A stretch of 33,133 nt of DNA, from assembly GCA_902783005.1 (NCBI GenBank), contig CACZPI010000145.1, positions 1-33,133 of the forward strand, given 5' to 3'. Each line of letters begins with the position of its first letter. Positions within the stretch are counted from its first letter, which is position 1. A program made the translations under genes and the position numbers. The notes beneath the pieces were generated by a model. The model had not been told where the DNA came from. It searched no databases and saw only the letters and a list, made by a program, of their open reading frames with translations. This document shows, in pieces, positions 9,755-18,011 of the stretch. The DNA comes from an uncultured Ruminococcus sp. Lineage in GTDB: Bacteria; Bacillota; Clostridia; Oscillospirales; Ruminococcaceae.

Positions 9755-10231
9755 TTACAAAGCCTTGAGCTGCGCCTCCAGAAATCCTGCATGATACCGG
9801 CTGCGGTAGTCCTTGATGGATGCCATAATCGGCTTCTTCGGCCGTTTTTCCTCGATCAGCAGCAGCGGGATGTTATGCACGGCATCGGCCAGCATCCGCG
9901 TGCGCTCCGGCTCGTCCGCAAGCGCTCCCGCGAGCTCATCGAGCACAGCGGCCAGCAGCGGATAGAATGCCGGATCCCGCATCACAAGCAGATTCGCTGT
10001 GTAGATATTCTGCACATGCACCCATGTCGCCCCCTGCATGCCGGCGGGGATATGCGCTGCAAGCACCGTCCGGACGTAATTGGAAGGGATCCCGCCTGTT
10101 TCCGCCGGCGGCTTTGTCAAGTAATCCGACAGCGTCCGCAGCCCGGGAATGACCTCGATGTATTCCGGATTGGAGCGGATGAAGACAAACAGCGCATGCA
10201 GATCATAAAAATCATAATTGAGCAGATACAT
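9755..10231 (-). CDS. Hypothetical protein, coupled to rsmA
   Basis: I do not recognise this 158-residue protein. It has no signal peptide or clear membrane segment and begins MYLLNYDFYDLHALF. A hydrophobic, helix-prone middle (FYPLLAAVLDELAGAL) is followed by a basic C-terminal part (EEKRPKKPIMASIKDYRSRYH). Its ATG shares one base with the rsmA stop (TGATG) and follows GGAGGT, so the two are translationally coupled and this is the last gene of the operon that starts at trmL. The coupling and normal codon use support a real gene. Its function is unknown; a role linked to rRNA or tRNA maintenance would be only guilt by association. Confidence 0.75.
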   Translation of the reverse strand: MYLLNYDFYDLHALFVFIRSNPEYIEVIPGLRTLSDYLTKPPAETGGIPSNYVRTVLAAHIPAGMQGATWVHVQNIYTANLLVMRDPAFYPLLAAVLDELAGALADEPERTRMLADAVHNIPLLLIEEKRPKKPIMASIKDYRSRYHAGFLEAQLKAL

Positions 10232-11091
10232 CACAGCACCTCCCTGACAGCATTGGACAGCGCTGCCAGTTCTTCCATGGTAAGCGCTTCGATGCGGACA
10301 TTCGGGGCAATTCCTGCCTTCTCGAAGACGGCGTTCATTTCCGCCTTCGGAATGCCGAGCGCACCCGGCAGCACCCCGCCAAGCTGCTTGCGCCGCTGGG
10401 AAAAGCCTGCCTTGACAATGCGGAAAAACAGCGCTTCATCCGTGATCTTCCACGGACATTCCGGATGCAGCCGGATCTGGATGACAGCAGAATCCACATT
10501 CGGTGCAGGCATGAAGCTGCCGCGTGCGACATCAAACAGCTTTTCTGCCTCGCCGTAATAATGCACCGCAACGGTCACGGCACCGGAATCCCGCGAGCCA
10601 ACTTCCGCACAAAGACGCTGCGCTGCCTCCTTCTGCACCATGACAGTGATCGTTTCAATGGGGAGGCGTTCCTCGAGCAGCCGCATCAGCAGCGGTGAGG
10701 TGATGTAATACGGCAGATTCGCGCAGACGGCCACATGCAGCCCGGCGAATTCCTCCCGGATCAGCCTTGCAAGGTCGTATTTCATCGCGTCCCCATGGAT
10801 CAGGCGCACGTTTTCAAAGTCGATCAGCGTTTCCTCCAGGATCGGGAACAGCCGGTCATCCAGCTCCACGACAGCGACTTTCTCCGCACGCTGCGCCAGC
10901 TCCGCAGTCAAGGTGCCGACGCCCGCGCCGATCTCCAGAATACCCCAGCCCGGGGCAGCATTCCCCATTTCGGCAATGCGCGGGCAGACGGTCGGATTGA
11001 TGAGAAAATTCTGTCCGAGCGCCTTGGAGAAATGAAATCCGTGCCGCTCCAGCAATGCGCGTACATACCCGATGTCTGTCAGTCTTTCCAT
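10231..11091 (-). CDS. rsmA: 16S rRNA (adenine1518-N6/adenine1519-N6)-dimethyltransferase
   Basis: RsmA (KsgA) uses S-adenosylmethionine to dimethylate the two adjacent adenines in helix 45 of 16S rRNA during 30S assembly. The 286-residue product shows the family entry KALGQNFLINP, the SAM-binding motif EIGAGVGTLT, the acidic ELDDRL motif and the catalytic NLPYYITSPLL motif. It continues with VQKEAAQRLCA and PAPNVDSAVIQI, and the C-terminal helical domain includes FSQRRKQLGG. The start overlaps the end of the COG2509 flavoprotein by 13 bases and the stop overlaps the next unknown gene by one base, so it sits inside a tightly packed operon. Length and motifs are complete. Confidence 0.97.
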   Translation of the reverse strand: MERLTDIGYVRALLERHGFHFSKALGQNFLINPTVCPRIAEMGNAAPGWGILEIGAGVGTLTAELAQRAEKVAVVELDDRLFPILEETLIDFENVRLIHGDAMKYDLARLIREEFAGLHVAVCANLPYYITSPLLMRLLEERLPIETITVMVQKEAAQRLCAEVGSRDSGAVTVAVHYYGEAEKLFDVARGSFMPAPNVDSAVIQIRLHPECPWKITDEALFFRIVKAGFSQRRKQLGGVLPGALGIPKAEMNAVFEKAGIAPNVRIEALTMEELAALSNAVREVL

Positions 11092-12689
11092 ACCGCACCT
11101 CCCAGATCCTTCAGAATGGCCTCCGCACAGTGCATGCCATCCACCGCTGCCGAGGTAATGCCGCCTGCATAGCCTGCGCCCTCACCGCACGGGTAAATGC
11201 CTGCAATGCCGGTGCTGCATCCGTCCTCTCCACGCATCATGCGCACCGGGGAGGAGCTGCGGGATTCGACGCCCGTCAGAAGCGCATCGGGATCGGCAAA
11301 GCCGTGCAGCCGCTTGTCAAGCTCCGGAATGCCGAGCCGGAGCGTTTCACACATGAAGCCGGGCAAATAGGCATCCGGCGAGGCAAATGCCGTTCCCGGG
11401 GTGTAGGTCGGCGTGACCTTGCCGAAGCTGTCCGATTCCCGGTGTTTCAGGAAATCCCCCACCCGGATTACCGGCGCATGGTAATTCCCGCCGCCTGCGC
11501 GGAAGGCAGCTTCCTCGATCTGCCTTTGCAGGTACATGCCCGCCAGCGGATGCTCGCTGCCGAAATCCGCCGGGGTAATGCCTACCAGCAGGGCACTGTT
11601 GGCATTGCGGCCGTCCCGGGCAAACAGGCTCATGCCGTTGACCGCAAGGCGCTCCGGCTCCGAGGCAGCAGCCACCACCTCACCGCCGGGACACATGCAG
11701 AAGGTATACAGGCTCCTGCCGTTTTTCAGATGCACGGCGAGCTTGTAATCCGCTGCGCCAAGCGCCGGATGACCGGCAAATTTCCCGTACTGCGCCCGGT
11801 CGATCTCCGCTTGCAGATGCTCGATCCGCACACCCATTGCAAAGGGCTTCTGCACAAGCGGAATGCCGGCTGCATGCAGCAGTTCCATGGTATCGCGGGC
11901 GCTGTGGCCGAGGGCGAACACGGCATGGCGGCAGGCGATTTCATGCTTTTCTCCATTTTGCTCGTATTGCAGGCCGGTCAGAATTCCGCCTTCTGCGGTA
12001 AAGCCCGCCATTTTCGCACCGAAGCGGATCTCCCCGCCCATGCGTTCAATCATGCCGCGCAGATTCCGGACGGTTCCGGTCAGGCGGTCGGTGCCGATAT
12101 GGGGCTTGGCCTGCCAGAGAATTTCCTCCGGGGCGCCGCACTGGACAAAGGTTTCCAGCACAAAGCGGATGCGCGGATCCTTGATGCCGGTATTGAGCTT
12201 GCCGTCCGAGAAGGTACCTGCACCGCCCTCACCGAACTGGATATTGCTCTCGGGCATGAGCTTGCCGTGCTCCCGGAAAGCCGCCACATGCGCCTTGCGT
12301 TCCTCGACCGGGCGGCCGCGTTCGAGCACAACAGGCCGCAGCCCCGCCCTGGCAAGGATATACGCCGCAAACATGCCGCCGGGGCCGAATCCGACCACGA
12401 CAGGCCGCTCCTTGGCATGGCAGATGGAAACGCGGTAATGCTTTTCTGTGACCGCACTGACATTGCGGTTTTTGCTGCATCGCTGCAGAATGCCGCGCTC
12501 CCCCTCAGCCCGGACATCAACAGTTGCCAGGAATGTGACCGCATCCTTTTTTCTGGCATCGACCGAACGCTTGCGCAGACGGACGGAGGTGATCTTTTCA
12601 AATGGTAAATGCAGCTCCCGCCCGACCATGCGGCGCAGGGTATCTTCGGTATAATCCAGCGGCAGCCGGATATTCTGAATACGAATCAT
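11079..12689 (-). CDS. FAD-dependent dehydrogenase, COG2509 type
   Basis: This is a NAD(P)/FAD-dependent flavoprotein of the uncharacterised COG2509 family. The roughly 536-residue product has an N-terminal segment of about 90 residues (IRLPLDYTEDTLRRM), then the FAD-binding Rossmann motif VVGFGPGGMFAAY followed by VVLERG. Further conserved blocks include FGEGGAGTFSDGKL and FCMCPGGEV, and the C-terminal block GIYPCGEGAGYAGGITSAA closes the FAD site. Two in-frame ATGs are possible (12692 and 12689); the second has better spacing from AAGGAG. Nine bases separate the upstream stop codon from 12692, and the 3' end overlaps rsmA. The substrate is unknown for the family. Confidence 0.88.
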   Translation of the reverse strand: MIRIQNIRLPLDYTEDTLRRMVGRELHLPFEKITSVRLRKRSVDARKKDAVTFLATVDVRAEGERGILQRCSKNRNVSAVTEKHYRVSICHAKERPVVVGFGPGGMFAAYILARAGLRPVVLERGRPVEERKAHVAAFREHGKLMPESNIQFGEGGAGTFSDGKLNTGIKDPRIRFVLETFVQCGAPEEILWQAKPHIGTDRLTGTVRNLRGMIERMGGEIRFGAKMAGFTAEGGILTGLQYEQNGEKHEIACRHAVFALGHSARDTMELLHAAGIPLVQKPFAMGVRIEHLQAEIDRAQYGKFAGHPALGAADYKLAVHLKNGRSLYTFCMCPGGEVVAAASEPERLAVNGMSLFARDGRNANSALLVGITPADFGSEHPLAGMYLQRQIEEAAFRAGGGNYHAPVIRVGDFLKHRESDSFGKVTPTYTPGTAFASPDAYLPGFMCETLRLGIPELDKRLHGFADPDALLTGVESRSSSPVRMMRGEDGCSTGIAGIYPCGEGAGYAGGITSAAVDGMHCAEAILKDLGGAVWKD

Positions 12690-12700
12690 CATTCGCTCCT

Positions 12701-13060
12701 TTATGGGATATGCAGCGTTTCTGTTTCACCGGTTTCAAACAGAAGACAGACTGTGTGGGCGTCGGTCTGCTCTGCGCCAGTGATCCGACGCATGGGATCC
12801 ATGCGGTAGCGCTCGAACCACTGCGGATGCAGGGTATCATACTGATAGGGCGCATACGGGTGATGCAGGAAATACACGATCACGCCGCAGCCGTACAGCA
12901 CGGCAAAGCGTCCGTCTGCATCGAGCAGCGCACCGGCCGGATCACCGTAGAAATCCCCGATGCACACCGTTCTGCCCGATTCCTTGACCGTCAGCAGAAC
13001 GCTTTCATATTCTGCTTCGATGCGGTATTGCTCCGATTCTGCAAGTATTCTCTCGTTCAT
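12701..13060 (-). CDS. Hypothetical protein between two flavoprotein genes
   Basis: I do not recognise this 119-residue soluble protein. It begins MNERILAESEQYRI and contains a CIGDFYGDPAGALLD stretch and an aromatic-rich YFLHHPYAPYQYD segment. The C-terminus is hydrophobic and acidic (VCLLFETGETETLHIP). The start at 13060 overlaps the upstream flavoprotein stop as ATGA and follows GGAGGT by five bases. The frame runs 17 codons further upstream inside the neighbour, which is not needed. The pattern of short beta-strand-like blocks suggests a small beta-rich domain, but that is only an impression. Its place in the operon makes it a real gene. Confidence 0.72.
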   Translation of the reverse strand: MNERILAESEQYRIEAEYESVLLTVKESGRTVCIGDFYGDPAGALLDADGRFAVLYGCGVIVYFLHHPYAPYQYDTLHPQWFERYRMDPMRRITGAEQTDAHTVCLLFETGETETLHIP

Positions 13061-14265
13061 AGCACACCTCCGGCAATATGATCGGCTGCCATGCATCCCG
13101 ATGCCCAGCACCAGTGCAGATGATAGCCGCCGCAGATACTTTGTACATCCACCGCCTCCCCGGTCACATAGAATCCCGGGTACTGCCTGACTGACAGATT
13201 TGCATTCAATACATCCCCGCGCACGCCGCCCGCGGTCGCCTGTGCCTGCGTGAAATCCGCGATCCCTGTGACAGGGAACCGGAGGTCATGCAGGACAGCT
13301 TCGAGCTGTTGCAATTGTCTTGCATCCAGTCCCGCACAGGGCGCGTCGGCTCGGATCCCGGCCTGCTTCAGGACAAGTCTTGCCAGCGGACGCTGCAAAA
13401 GTCCTGTCAGCATTTCCTCGCAGGAAGCCGCATACCGCGTCCCCTGCATCGTATACAGCCGGGACAGCGTCTCCCCGGCCGTATCAGCCGGAAGCAGATC
13501 CAGCCGGATCTGATACGCATGCAGGCGGCGGGTATCTATATGCCCGGCAAGGTCAAACAGACAGATTCCGGAAAGCGCCGTCTCCGTGAACTGCACTTCC
13601 CCGTCCTCGGTATATCCAGCCGCATCCCCGTCATACAGCGTGACCCGGCACCGCACACGCAGACCCTTGAGGGGACGCAGCCGCTTTTCGTCCGATTTTA
13701 CCGGACAGAGGATGGGGCGCGGAGGAATGACCGGAATCCCCATTTCCCGCAGAATATTCCATGCAGAACCGTCTGTGCCGTGCTTTGGTGCGGCATGTCC
13801 TCCCGCGGCAAAAATCACATTCCGGGCAGTCAGCTCCCCGGCATCGCTGCTGACAGCATACCCTCCGGAGATCCGGCGGATCCCGGTGACCGCAACGCCG
13901 CAGCGCTCCTGTGCTCCGCCAAGCTGCATGTGCAGCGCATCGAGGACAGCCGATGCAGTCATGCTGTAGGGGTACATCCGTCCGGCTTCATCCGTGCGGG
14001 TGTACAGTCCCATGGACGCAAAGAAATCCGCCGCATCCCCGAAATGATCCAGCACCGGTGCCGGATCAAAGCTGCCGTAATAATCGGCCGCAGTGATCCC
14101 AGAATGGCTGAGGTTGCATCTGCCGTTGCCGGTCGCAAGGATCTTCTTACCGGTACGCGGGAGCTTTTCTAAAATGGCGGTGCCGTCAATGCCGCCGGCC
14201 GCCGCCCGTACCGCAGCAGCAAGTCCCGAAGCACCGCCGCCGATGATGATGAGCCGGTAATCCAT
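13057..14265 (-). CDS. HI0933/BaiN-family FAD-dependent oxidoreductase
   Basis: This flavoprotein belongs to the HI0933 (COG2081) family. Databases often label it BaiN, after a 3-dehydro-bile-acid reductase, but most members are uncharacterised. The 402-residue product has the N-terminal dinucleotide motif IIIGGGASGLAAA and the family block LPRTGKKILATGNGRCNLSH. The middle has FAAGGHAAPKHGTDGSAW. The C-terminus has ATAGGVRGDV, and its end, PGFYVTGEAVDVQSICGGYHLHWCWASG, completes the FAD-binding fold. It begins one base after the serine hydrolase stop and its stop overlaps the next gene. I would not infer bile-acid metabolism from this sequence. Confidence 0.9.
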   Translation of the reverse strand: MDYRLIIIGGGASGLAAAVRAAAGGIDGTAILEKLPRTGKKILATGNGRCNLSHSGITAADYYGSFDPAPVLDHFGDAADFFASMGLYTRTDEAGRMYPYSMTASAVLDALHMQLGGAQERCGVAVTGIRRISGGYAVSSDAGELTARNVIFAAGGHAAPKHGTDGSAWNILREMGIPVIPPRPILCPVKSDEKRLRPLKGLRVRCRVTLYDGDAAGYTEDGEVQFTETALSGICLFDLAGHIDTRRLHAYQIRLDLLPADTAGETLSRLYTMQGTRYAASCEEMLTGLLQRPLARLVLKQAGIRADAPCAGLDARQLQQLEAVLHDLRFPVTGIADFTQAQATAGGVRGDVLNANLSVRQYPGFYVTGEAVDVQSICGGYHLHWCWASGCMAADHIAGGVL

Positions 14266-14266
14266 A

Positions 14267-15079
14267 TCAGTCCTCCAGATAGGATGTGAGTGTCATGGCA
14301 TATTGCAGGGAATGCTCATTGTCCGGCATTTCGGAATTGACCGCAATGACTGCGCGGTATGCCGGAAGAATGACGCATTTTTGTCCCCATTTGCCGCTCA
14401 TATAGCAGCTTTCCCCGTCTGCCCAGAACAGATAGCCGTAGCCGCGTCCGTCATCCGAGCAGGTATGCGGGGCGGTCGCAGTTTGCAGCCAGGCACGGCT
14501 GTACAGGCCAGCATCAAGCACCGACTGACCGAGCTTTGCAAGGTCGCGGGTCGAAATCAGCAAGCCGCTTGCCGCAAAGAAATGTCCCTTCGGGTCGGAT
14601 TCAAACCGGAAATGCTCGATGCCAAGCGGCCGGAAGATCCGCCGCACGATCCATTCGGCAAGCGGCTCGTCTGCGGCCGCCTCCGCCATGCGGCCGGCAA
14701 GGTAGGCATCGGCATTGTTGTACTGAAACCGGGGTGCTGTGATCTCCTGTGCGAGACAGGCCGCCAGGTAATCCGGACAATCCCTGCGGTCGGCAAACAG
14801 CAGCTTGTCCCGGATCCCCGAGCGCATGGTCAGGAGCGCTTCGAGCGGAATGCGGGAGAGCGGGGCATCTGCCGGGGTGCCGAGCAGCTCCCCGACTGTC
14901 TGCTGCAGCCGTAGCTTTCCTTCGCTGCAAAGCATTCCGATCACAAGGGAAACAAGGCTTTTCGTGATCGAATACTGCGGATACACCGTATCAATGTCCG
15001 CAGTCGCCGCAATGCATTCGCCGTCCTGCATCACGCAGGCAGCACGGATCCGCGGATCGTCAGGCAAAATGGTATACAT
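14267..15079 (-). CDS. Serine hydrolase of the beta-lactamase/penicillin-binding fold
   Basis: This is a class C beta-lactamase-like (Beta-lactamase Pfam) serine hydrolase of 270 residues. The nucleophile motif is SITK (37-40, Ser37 and Lys40) and the second motif is YNN (120-122). The third is less clear, perhaps SGKWGQ near the C-terminus. There is no signal peptide, so it appears cytoplasmic and is unlikely to be a resistance enzyme; esterase or peptidase roles are known in the family. The start at 15079 follows GGGAG at the end of trmL by about seven bases; the frame extends six codons further into trmL. It is immediately followed by the BaiN-type gene one base later. The substrate cannot be told. 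Confidence 0.85.
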   Translation of the reverse strand: MYTILPDDPRIRAACVMQDGECIAATADIDTVYPQYSITKSLVSLVIGMLCSEGKLRLQQTVGELLGTPADAPLSRIPLEALLTMRSGIRDKLLFADRRDCPDYLAACLAQEITAPRFQYNNADAYLAGRMAEAAADEPLAEWIVRRIFRPLGIEHFRFESDPKGHFFAASGLLISTRDLAKLGQSVLDAGLYSRAWLQTATAPHTCSDDGRGYGYLFWADGESCYMSGKWGQKCVILPAYRAVIAVNSEMPDNEHSLQYAMTLTSYLED

Positions 15080-15083
15080 GCAC

Positions 15084-15584
15084 TCACTCCCATTCATAGC
15101 GGGTCAGATCACCCTGCGCTGTCATATCCGGATAGTCCCACTGCCGCAGCACCTCATAGGCGGCAATGGCCACGGAATTCGAGAGATTCAGGCTCCGGAG
15201 CGTCGGCCGCATCGGAATGCGGACAGCAGTTTCCGGATGCTGCACCAGCAATTCCTCCGGCAGTCCCGCATCCTCTCGGCCAAACATCAGGTAGACATCC
15301 CGATCCTGCGGATAGCGGACATCACTGTGGCACCGCCGCGCCTTGGTTGTGAAATAGTAGATCAGATCATTTTCATGCTGCGCGAGAAATGCCGGAATGC
15401 TGTCATATTCATGAATTTCCAGCTTATCCCAGTAGTCAAGCCCGGCGCGTTTGAGGTCACGGTCATTGATCGTGAAGCCGTATGGCTTGATGAGGTGCAG
15501 CACGGCTCCGGTCACGGCGCAGGTGCGGGAGATATTGCCGGTATTTTGAGGAATACGCGGTTCAGCGAGGACGATGTGGAGCAT
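15084..15584 (-). CDS. trmL: tRNA (cytidine/uridine-2'-O)-methyltransferase TrmL
   Basis: TrmL is a SPOUT-class enzyme that methylates the 2'-OH of the wobble nucleotide 34 in leucine tRNAs. The 166-residue length is typical of this minimal SpoU protein. Visible motifs are LAEPRIPQNTGNISRTC (motif 1), LMFGREDAGLPEEL (motif 2) and IPMRPTLRSLNLSNSVAIAAYEVLRQ (motif 3, split by the trefoil knot). AAAGGA precedes the ATG. It is the first gene of the seven-gene operon ending at 9755. No convincing promoter was found in the short space shared with the divergent 58-aa gene. Confidence 0.95.
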   Translation of the reverse strand: MLHIVLAEPRIPQNTGNISRTCAVTGAVLHLIKPYGFTINDRDLKRAGLDYWDKLEIHEYDSIPAFLAQHENDLIYYFTTKARRCHSDVRYPQDRDVYLMFGREDAGLPEELLVQHPETAVRIPMRPTLRSLNLSNSVAIAAYEVLRQWDYPDMTAQGDLTRYEWE

Positions 15585-15615
15585 GGCAGTTCCTTTCCGG
15601 ATGAAAAAATTTTCC

Positions 15616-15645
15616 TTGCAAAAACGCCTCCGTCGCGGTCATACT
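15616..15645 (+). promoter_or_regulatory. Probable promoter of the 58-aa protein gene
   Basis: TTGCAA (15616-15621) is followed by CATACT (15640-15645) with an 18-base spacer, a moderate match. AAAGGAGGG and the start codon follow within 32 bases. Confidence 0.5.
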
Positions 15646-15676
15646 ACTCACAGAACCACAAAAGGAGGGATGAAGT

Positions 15677-15853
15677 ATGATGAATCTGAGTTCGATCATC
15701 AAGGGTATTTCCGTCGGCGCCACAGTCGGCACGGCGGCTTTCATGCTCGTCAATTCTGCGGGCAGAAAGAAAACCAGCATCAAGCGCCACGCGGGAAAAA
15801 TGCTCCGCGCAGCAGGCGATGTCCTTGACGACATTACCTCTGTCGTCAAGTAA
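15677..15853 (+). CDS. Small 58-residue protein, function unknown
   Basis: This short gene reads MMNLSSIIKGISVG, then a glycine/alanine-rich hydrophobic segment (ATVGTAAFMLV), then a basic stretch (GRKKTSIKRHAGKML) and an acidic amphipathic end (GDVLDDITSVVK). A strong AAAGGAGGG lies seven to eight bases before ATG 15677; a second ATG follows directly. One N-terminal hydrophobic helix plus a cationic amphipathic segment resembles small YtxH-like membrane-associated proteins, but I do not claim membership. It is monocistronic, divergent from trmL and convergent with ruvX. A GC-rich hairpin follows its stop. The promoter-like sequence, ribosome site and terminator support a real gene. Confidence 0.72.
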   Translation: MMNLSSIIKGISVGATVGTAAFMLVNSAGRKKTSIKRHAGKMLRAAGDVLDDITSVVK

Positions 15854-15858
15854 CACAG

Positions 15859-15892
15859 GCAGGCCGCACCCGGCGGCCTGCTTACTTATTTC
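15859..15892. terminator. Hairpin between the 58-aa gene and ruvX
   Basis: GCAGGCCGC and GCGGCCTGC form a nine-base-pair GC-rich stem with a five-base loop, followed on the plus strand by TTACTTATTTCT. The T-tract is interrupted, so strength is uncertain. It lies between convergent genes and could serve both. Confidence 0.6.
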
Positions 15893-16305
15893 TGATTCTT
15901 GCGGAAGCCGAGATAGCTCTCGAGGATGATGGTCGCTGCGACCGCATCCACGACTGCCTTGCGCTTCTTGCCGCGGGTATTGGTGACATTCAGGTATTCA
16001 TGCGCACTGACTGTCGTGCAGCGTTCATCCCACATGACGGTCTCCAGTCCCGTCAGCTCATGCAGAAGCTCTGCAAATTTCATGCATTTCTCTGCACGCT
16101 CACCAATGGTGTTGTTCATATTCTTCGGGTACCCGACCACGATCAGTTCTGCGCCGTTCTCCTGCGCTGCTGCCGCAACGGCCTTTGCACAGCGCTCAAA
16201 ATTGCGCTCCTGCACAACCGTCAGCGGTGAGGCAAGAAATTCGCTCTTGTCGCACATCGCCAGTCCCGTCCGGGCATCCCCGAAATCCACGCCCATGATC
16301 TTCAT
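15886..16305 (-). CDS. ruvX: RuvX/YqgF RNase H-fold nuclease
   Basis: The product (139 residues) belongs to the YqgF/RuvX family, linked to 16S rRNA 5'-end maturation and, in other bacteria, Holliday junction resolution. The RNase H-like fold is visible as MGVDFGDARTGLA with the first catalytic Asp, IVVGYPKNMNNTIG, then MWDERCTTVSAHEYL with the Asp-Glu pair, and KAVVDAVAATIILESYL with the last Asp. It is the last gene of the pyrimidine operon, starting eight bases after the pyrD stop; the ribosome site is weak. This housekeeping gene is probably carried along in the transcript rather than related to pyrimidines. Confidence 0.95.
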   Translation of the reverse strand: MKIMGVDFGDARTGLAMCDKSEFLASPLTVVQERNFERCAKAVAAAAQENGAELIVVGYPKNMNNTIGERAEKCMKFAELLHELTGLETVMWDERCTTVSAHEYLNVTNTRGKKRKAVVDAVAATIILESYLGFRKNQK

Positions 16306-16312
16306 GACGCAT

Positions 16313-17224
16313 TTACCACGGCTTGACCGTGCCGATTATGTCACGCACGCTTGCAATGCCGTTGGCATCAAGCCAGTCATTCATCCCGGCAATGATCTTC
16401 AGCGGCGCATACGGATCGGTGAAGCATGCCATGCCGACCTGCACGGCAGATGCACCTGCCATCATCAGCTCGATCGCATCCTCGCCCGTGGTCACGCCGC
16501 CCATGCCGATAATCGGAATCTGAACGGCATTCGCCACCTGCCATACCATGCGAACGGCGACCGGGAAGATCGCCGGACCCGACAAGCCGCCGACATTGTT
16601 GTGCAGCACCGGACGGCGCGTCCGGATGTCAATGCGCATGCCAAGCAGCGTATTGATGAGGGAAACGGCATCCGCACCGGCAGCCTCCACGGACTTTGCG
16701 ATCTCGGTAATGCTCGTGACATTCGGGGAGAGCTTGACCACCAGCGGCTTGCTTGTGGCCTTGCGGACGGCAGCCGTGACCTGGGAAGCCGCTTCACAGG
16801 AGGTGCCGAATGCCGCACCGCCCTGCTTTACATTCGGGCAGGAAATATTCAGCTCGATCATGGGGACATCCGTGGCATCGAGCTTGGCGGCCACCTCGGC
16901 GCATTCCTCTGCGGTTGCACCGGCAATATTGGCAAGGATCACGGTGTCCTTGGTCATCAGATTCGGAAGCTCCCTTTCAATGAAGGCATCAATGCCGGGA
17001 TTCTGCAGACCCACGGAATTGAGCATGCCGGCAGGCGTTTCCGCAATTCTGGGCGCGATATTGCCCGGACGCAGCGCGCCGGTCGTGCCCTTTGTGGCAA
17101 TGCCGCCGAGTTCGGACAGCGGATAGAATTCCTCATATTCTCTGCCGTAGCCGAATACACCGGATGCGGGGATGATCGGATTCTTGAAATCCACGCCGCA
17201 TACATTCACAGACAGATCAGCCAT
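16313..17224 (-). CDS. pyrD: Dihydroorotate dehydrogenase B, catalytic subunit
   Basis: PyrD of class 1B oxidises dihydroorotate to orotate using FMN and hands electrons to NAD through PyrK. The 303-residue product has NPIIPASGVFGYG near the N-terminus, NSVGLQNPG, and IELNISCPNVKQGG with catalytic Cys129, the class 1 signature residue. It also has VKLSPNV, GGLSGPAIFPVAVRM and the FMN phosphate loop GMGGVTTGEDAIELM. The start at 17224 shares one base with the pyrK stop (TAATG), and GGAGGT lies nine bases upstream. An upstream extension of three codons lies inside pyrK and is not needed. It forms the expected PyrDK heterotetramer pair. Confidence 0.97.
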   Translation of the reverse strand: MADLSVNVCGVDFKNPIIPASGVFGYGREYEEFYPLSELGGIATKGTTGALRPGNIAPRIAETPAGMLNSVGLQNPGIDAFIERELPNLMTKDTVILANIAGATAEECAEVAAKLDATDVPMIELNISCPNVKQGGAAFGTSCEAASQVTAAVRKATSKPLVVKLSPNVTSITEIAKSVEAAGADAVSLINTLLGMRIDIRTRRPVLHNNVGGLSGPAIFPVAVRMVWQVANAVQIPIIGMGGVTTGEDAIELMMAGASAVQVGMACFTDPYAPLKIIAGMNDWLDANGIASVRDIIGTVKPW

Positions 17225-17997
17225 TACCAGCACACCTCCTCTGCACAGAAAACAGGACCGTTCTTGCAGACATGCTGCATATGCTCCGTTCCGGTTTCAT
17301 CCTTGGTCTGACATGCACAGCCCAGACAGGCACCGACACCGCAGGCCATTCTTTCTTCCAGCGATACCTCGCAGTAGGTCTTGTTGCGGATACACAGCTC
17401 TGCAACTGCCTTGAGCATAGGCATCGGGCCGCAGGCATAGACTGCATCCACGCCGTCACTCAGAAGCGCTTCGAGCGGCCCTGTGACGAATCCCTTGCAG
17501 TCCCCTGCCGTGCCGTCCTCGGTCACCAGAATGGTCTGTGCGCCCAGGAGCTGCAGATCCTCCTGGAGGATCACCTGCGGGTAGCTGCGGAATCCCGAGA
17601 TCGCAACTGCTTTCTCTCCATAATAGGAAGCAAGCGGCAGCATGGGCGGCACACCGATACCGCCGCCGACCAGCGCCACGGTCTGCGCATCCTCAAGCAG
17701 CGTAAATCCGTGTCCGAGCGGCCCGATCATGTCCATGTCATCACCGACATTCAGGCCGGCCAGCGCCTCTGTGCCCTTGCCGCGCACGGCAAACACAATG
17801 CGCAGCGTACCGCCGACCGGATCAATACCGGCAATGGAGATCGGGCGGCGCAGTCCGTACCCCTTCGGAAGAATATGCACAAACTGACCGGGATCTGCGA
17901 TCTCTGCGATCTCCGGGCAGAGCACGGTGAAGCTGAAGGTATCACGCGCAATGGCTGTTTTCTCGGTAATGCGATAGGAACCCTGTGTGTATTTCAT
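17224..17997 (-). CDS. pyrK: Dihydroorotate dehydrogenase electron-transfer subunit
   Basis: PyrK carries FAD and a [2Fe-2S] cluster and passes electrons from PyrD-bound FMN to NAD. The 257-residue product has the FAD-binding RRPISIAG motif, the NAD-binding region VALVGGGIGVPPMLPLA and YACGPMPML. The C-terminal cluster ligands lie in ACGVGACLGCACQ, with the last cysteine in HVCKNGPVF. The start at 17997 follows GGAGG by seven bases. The open frame runs six codons further to an ATG overlapping the lipoprotein stop, which has no suitable site. Its 3' end overlaps pyrD by one base. Confidence 0.96.
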   Translation of the reverse strand: MKYTQGSYRITEKTAIARDTFSFTVLCPEIAEIADPGQFVHILPKGYGLRRPISIAGIDPVGGTLRIVFAVRGKGTEALAGLNVGDDMDMIGPLGHGFTLLEDAQTVALVGGGIGVPPMLPLASYYGEKAVAISGFRSYPQVILQEDLQLLGAQTILVTEDGTAGDCKGFVTGPLEALLSDGVDAVYACGPMPMLKAVAELCIRNKTYCEVSLEERMACGVGACLGCACQTKDETGTEHMQHVCKNGPVFCAEEVCW

Positions 17998-18011
17998 GCC
18001 ATTCCCTCCGA

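Noticed and set aside
8005-9792. Long minus-strand frame opposite the SulP gene
   Set aside because: It is rich in His, Arg, Asp and Cys, the composition expected from the complement of a membrane-protein gene, and has no start signals.
14267-15079. Beta-lactamase-like protein as an antibiotic resistance gene
   Set aside because: It has no signal peptide, sits in a housekeeping operon and belongs to a broad hydrolase family.
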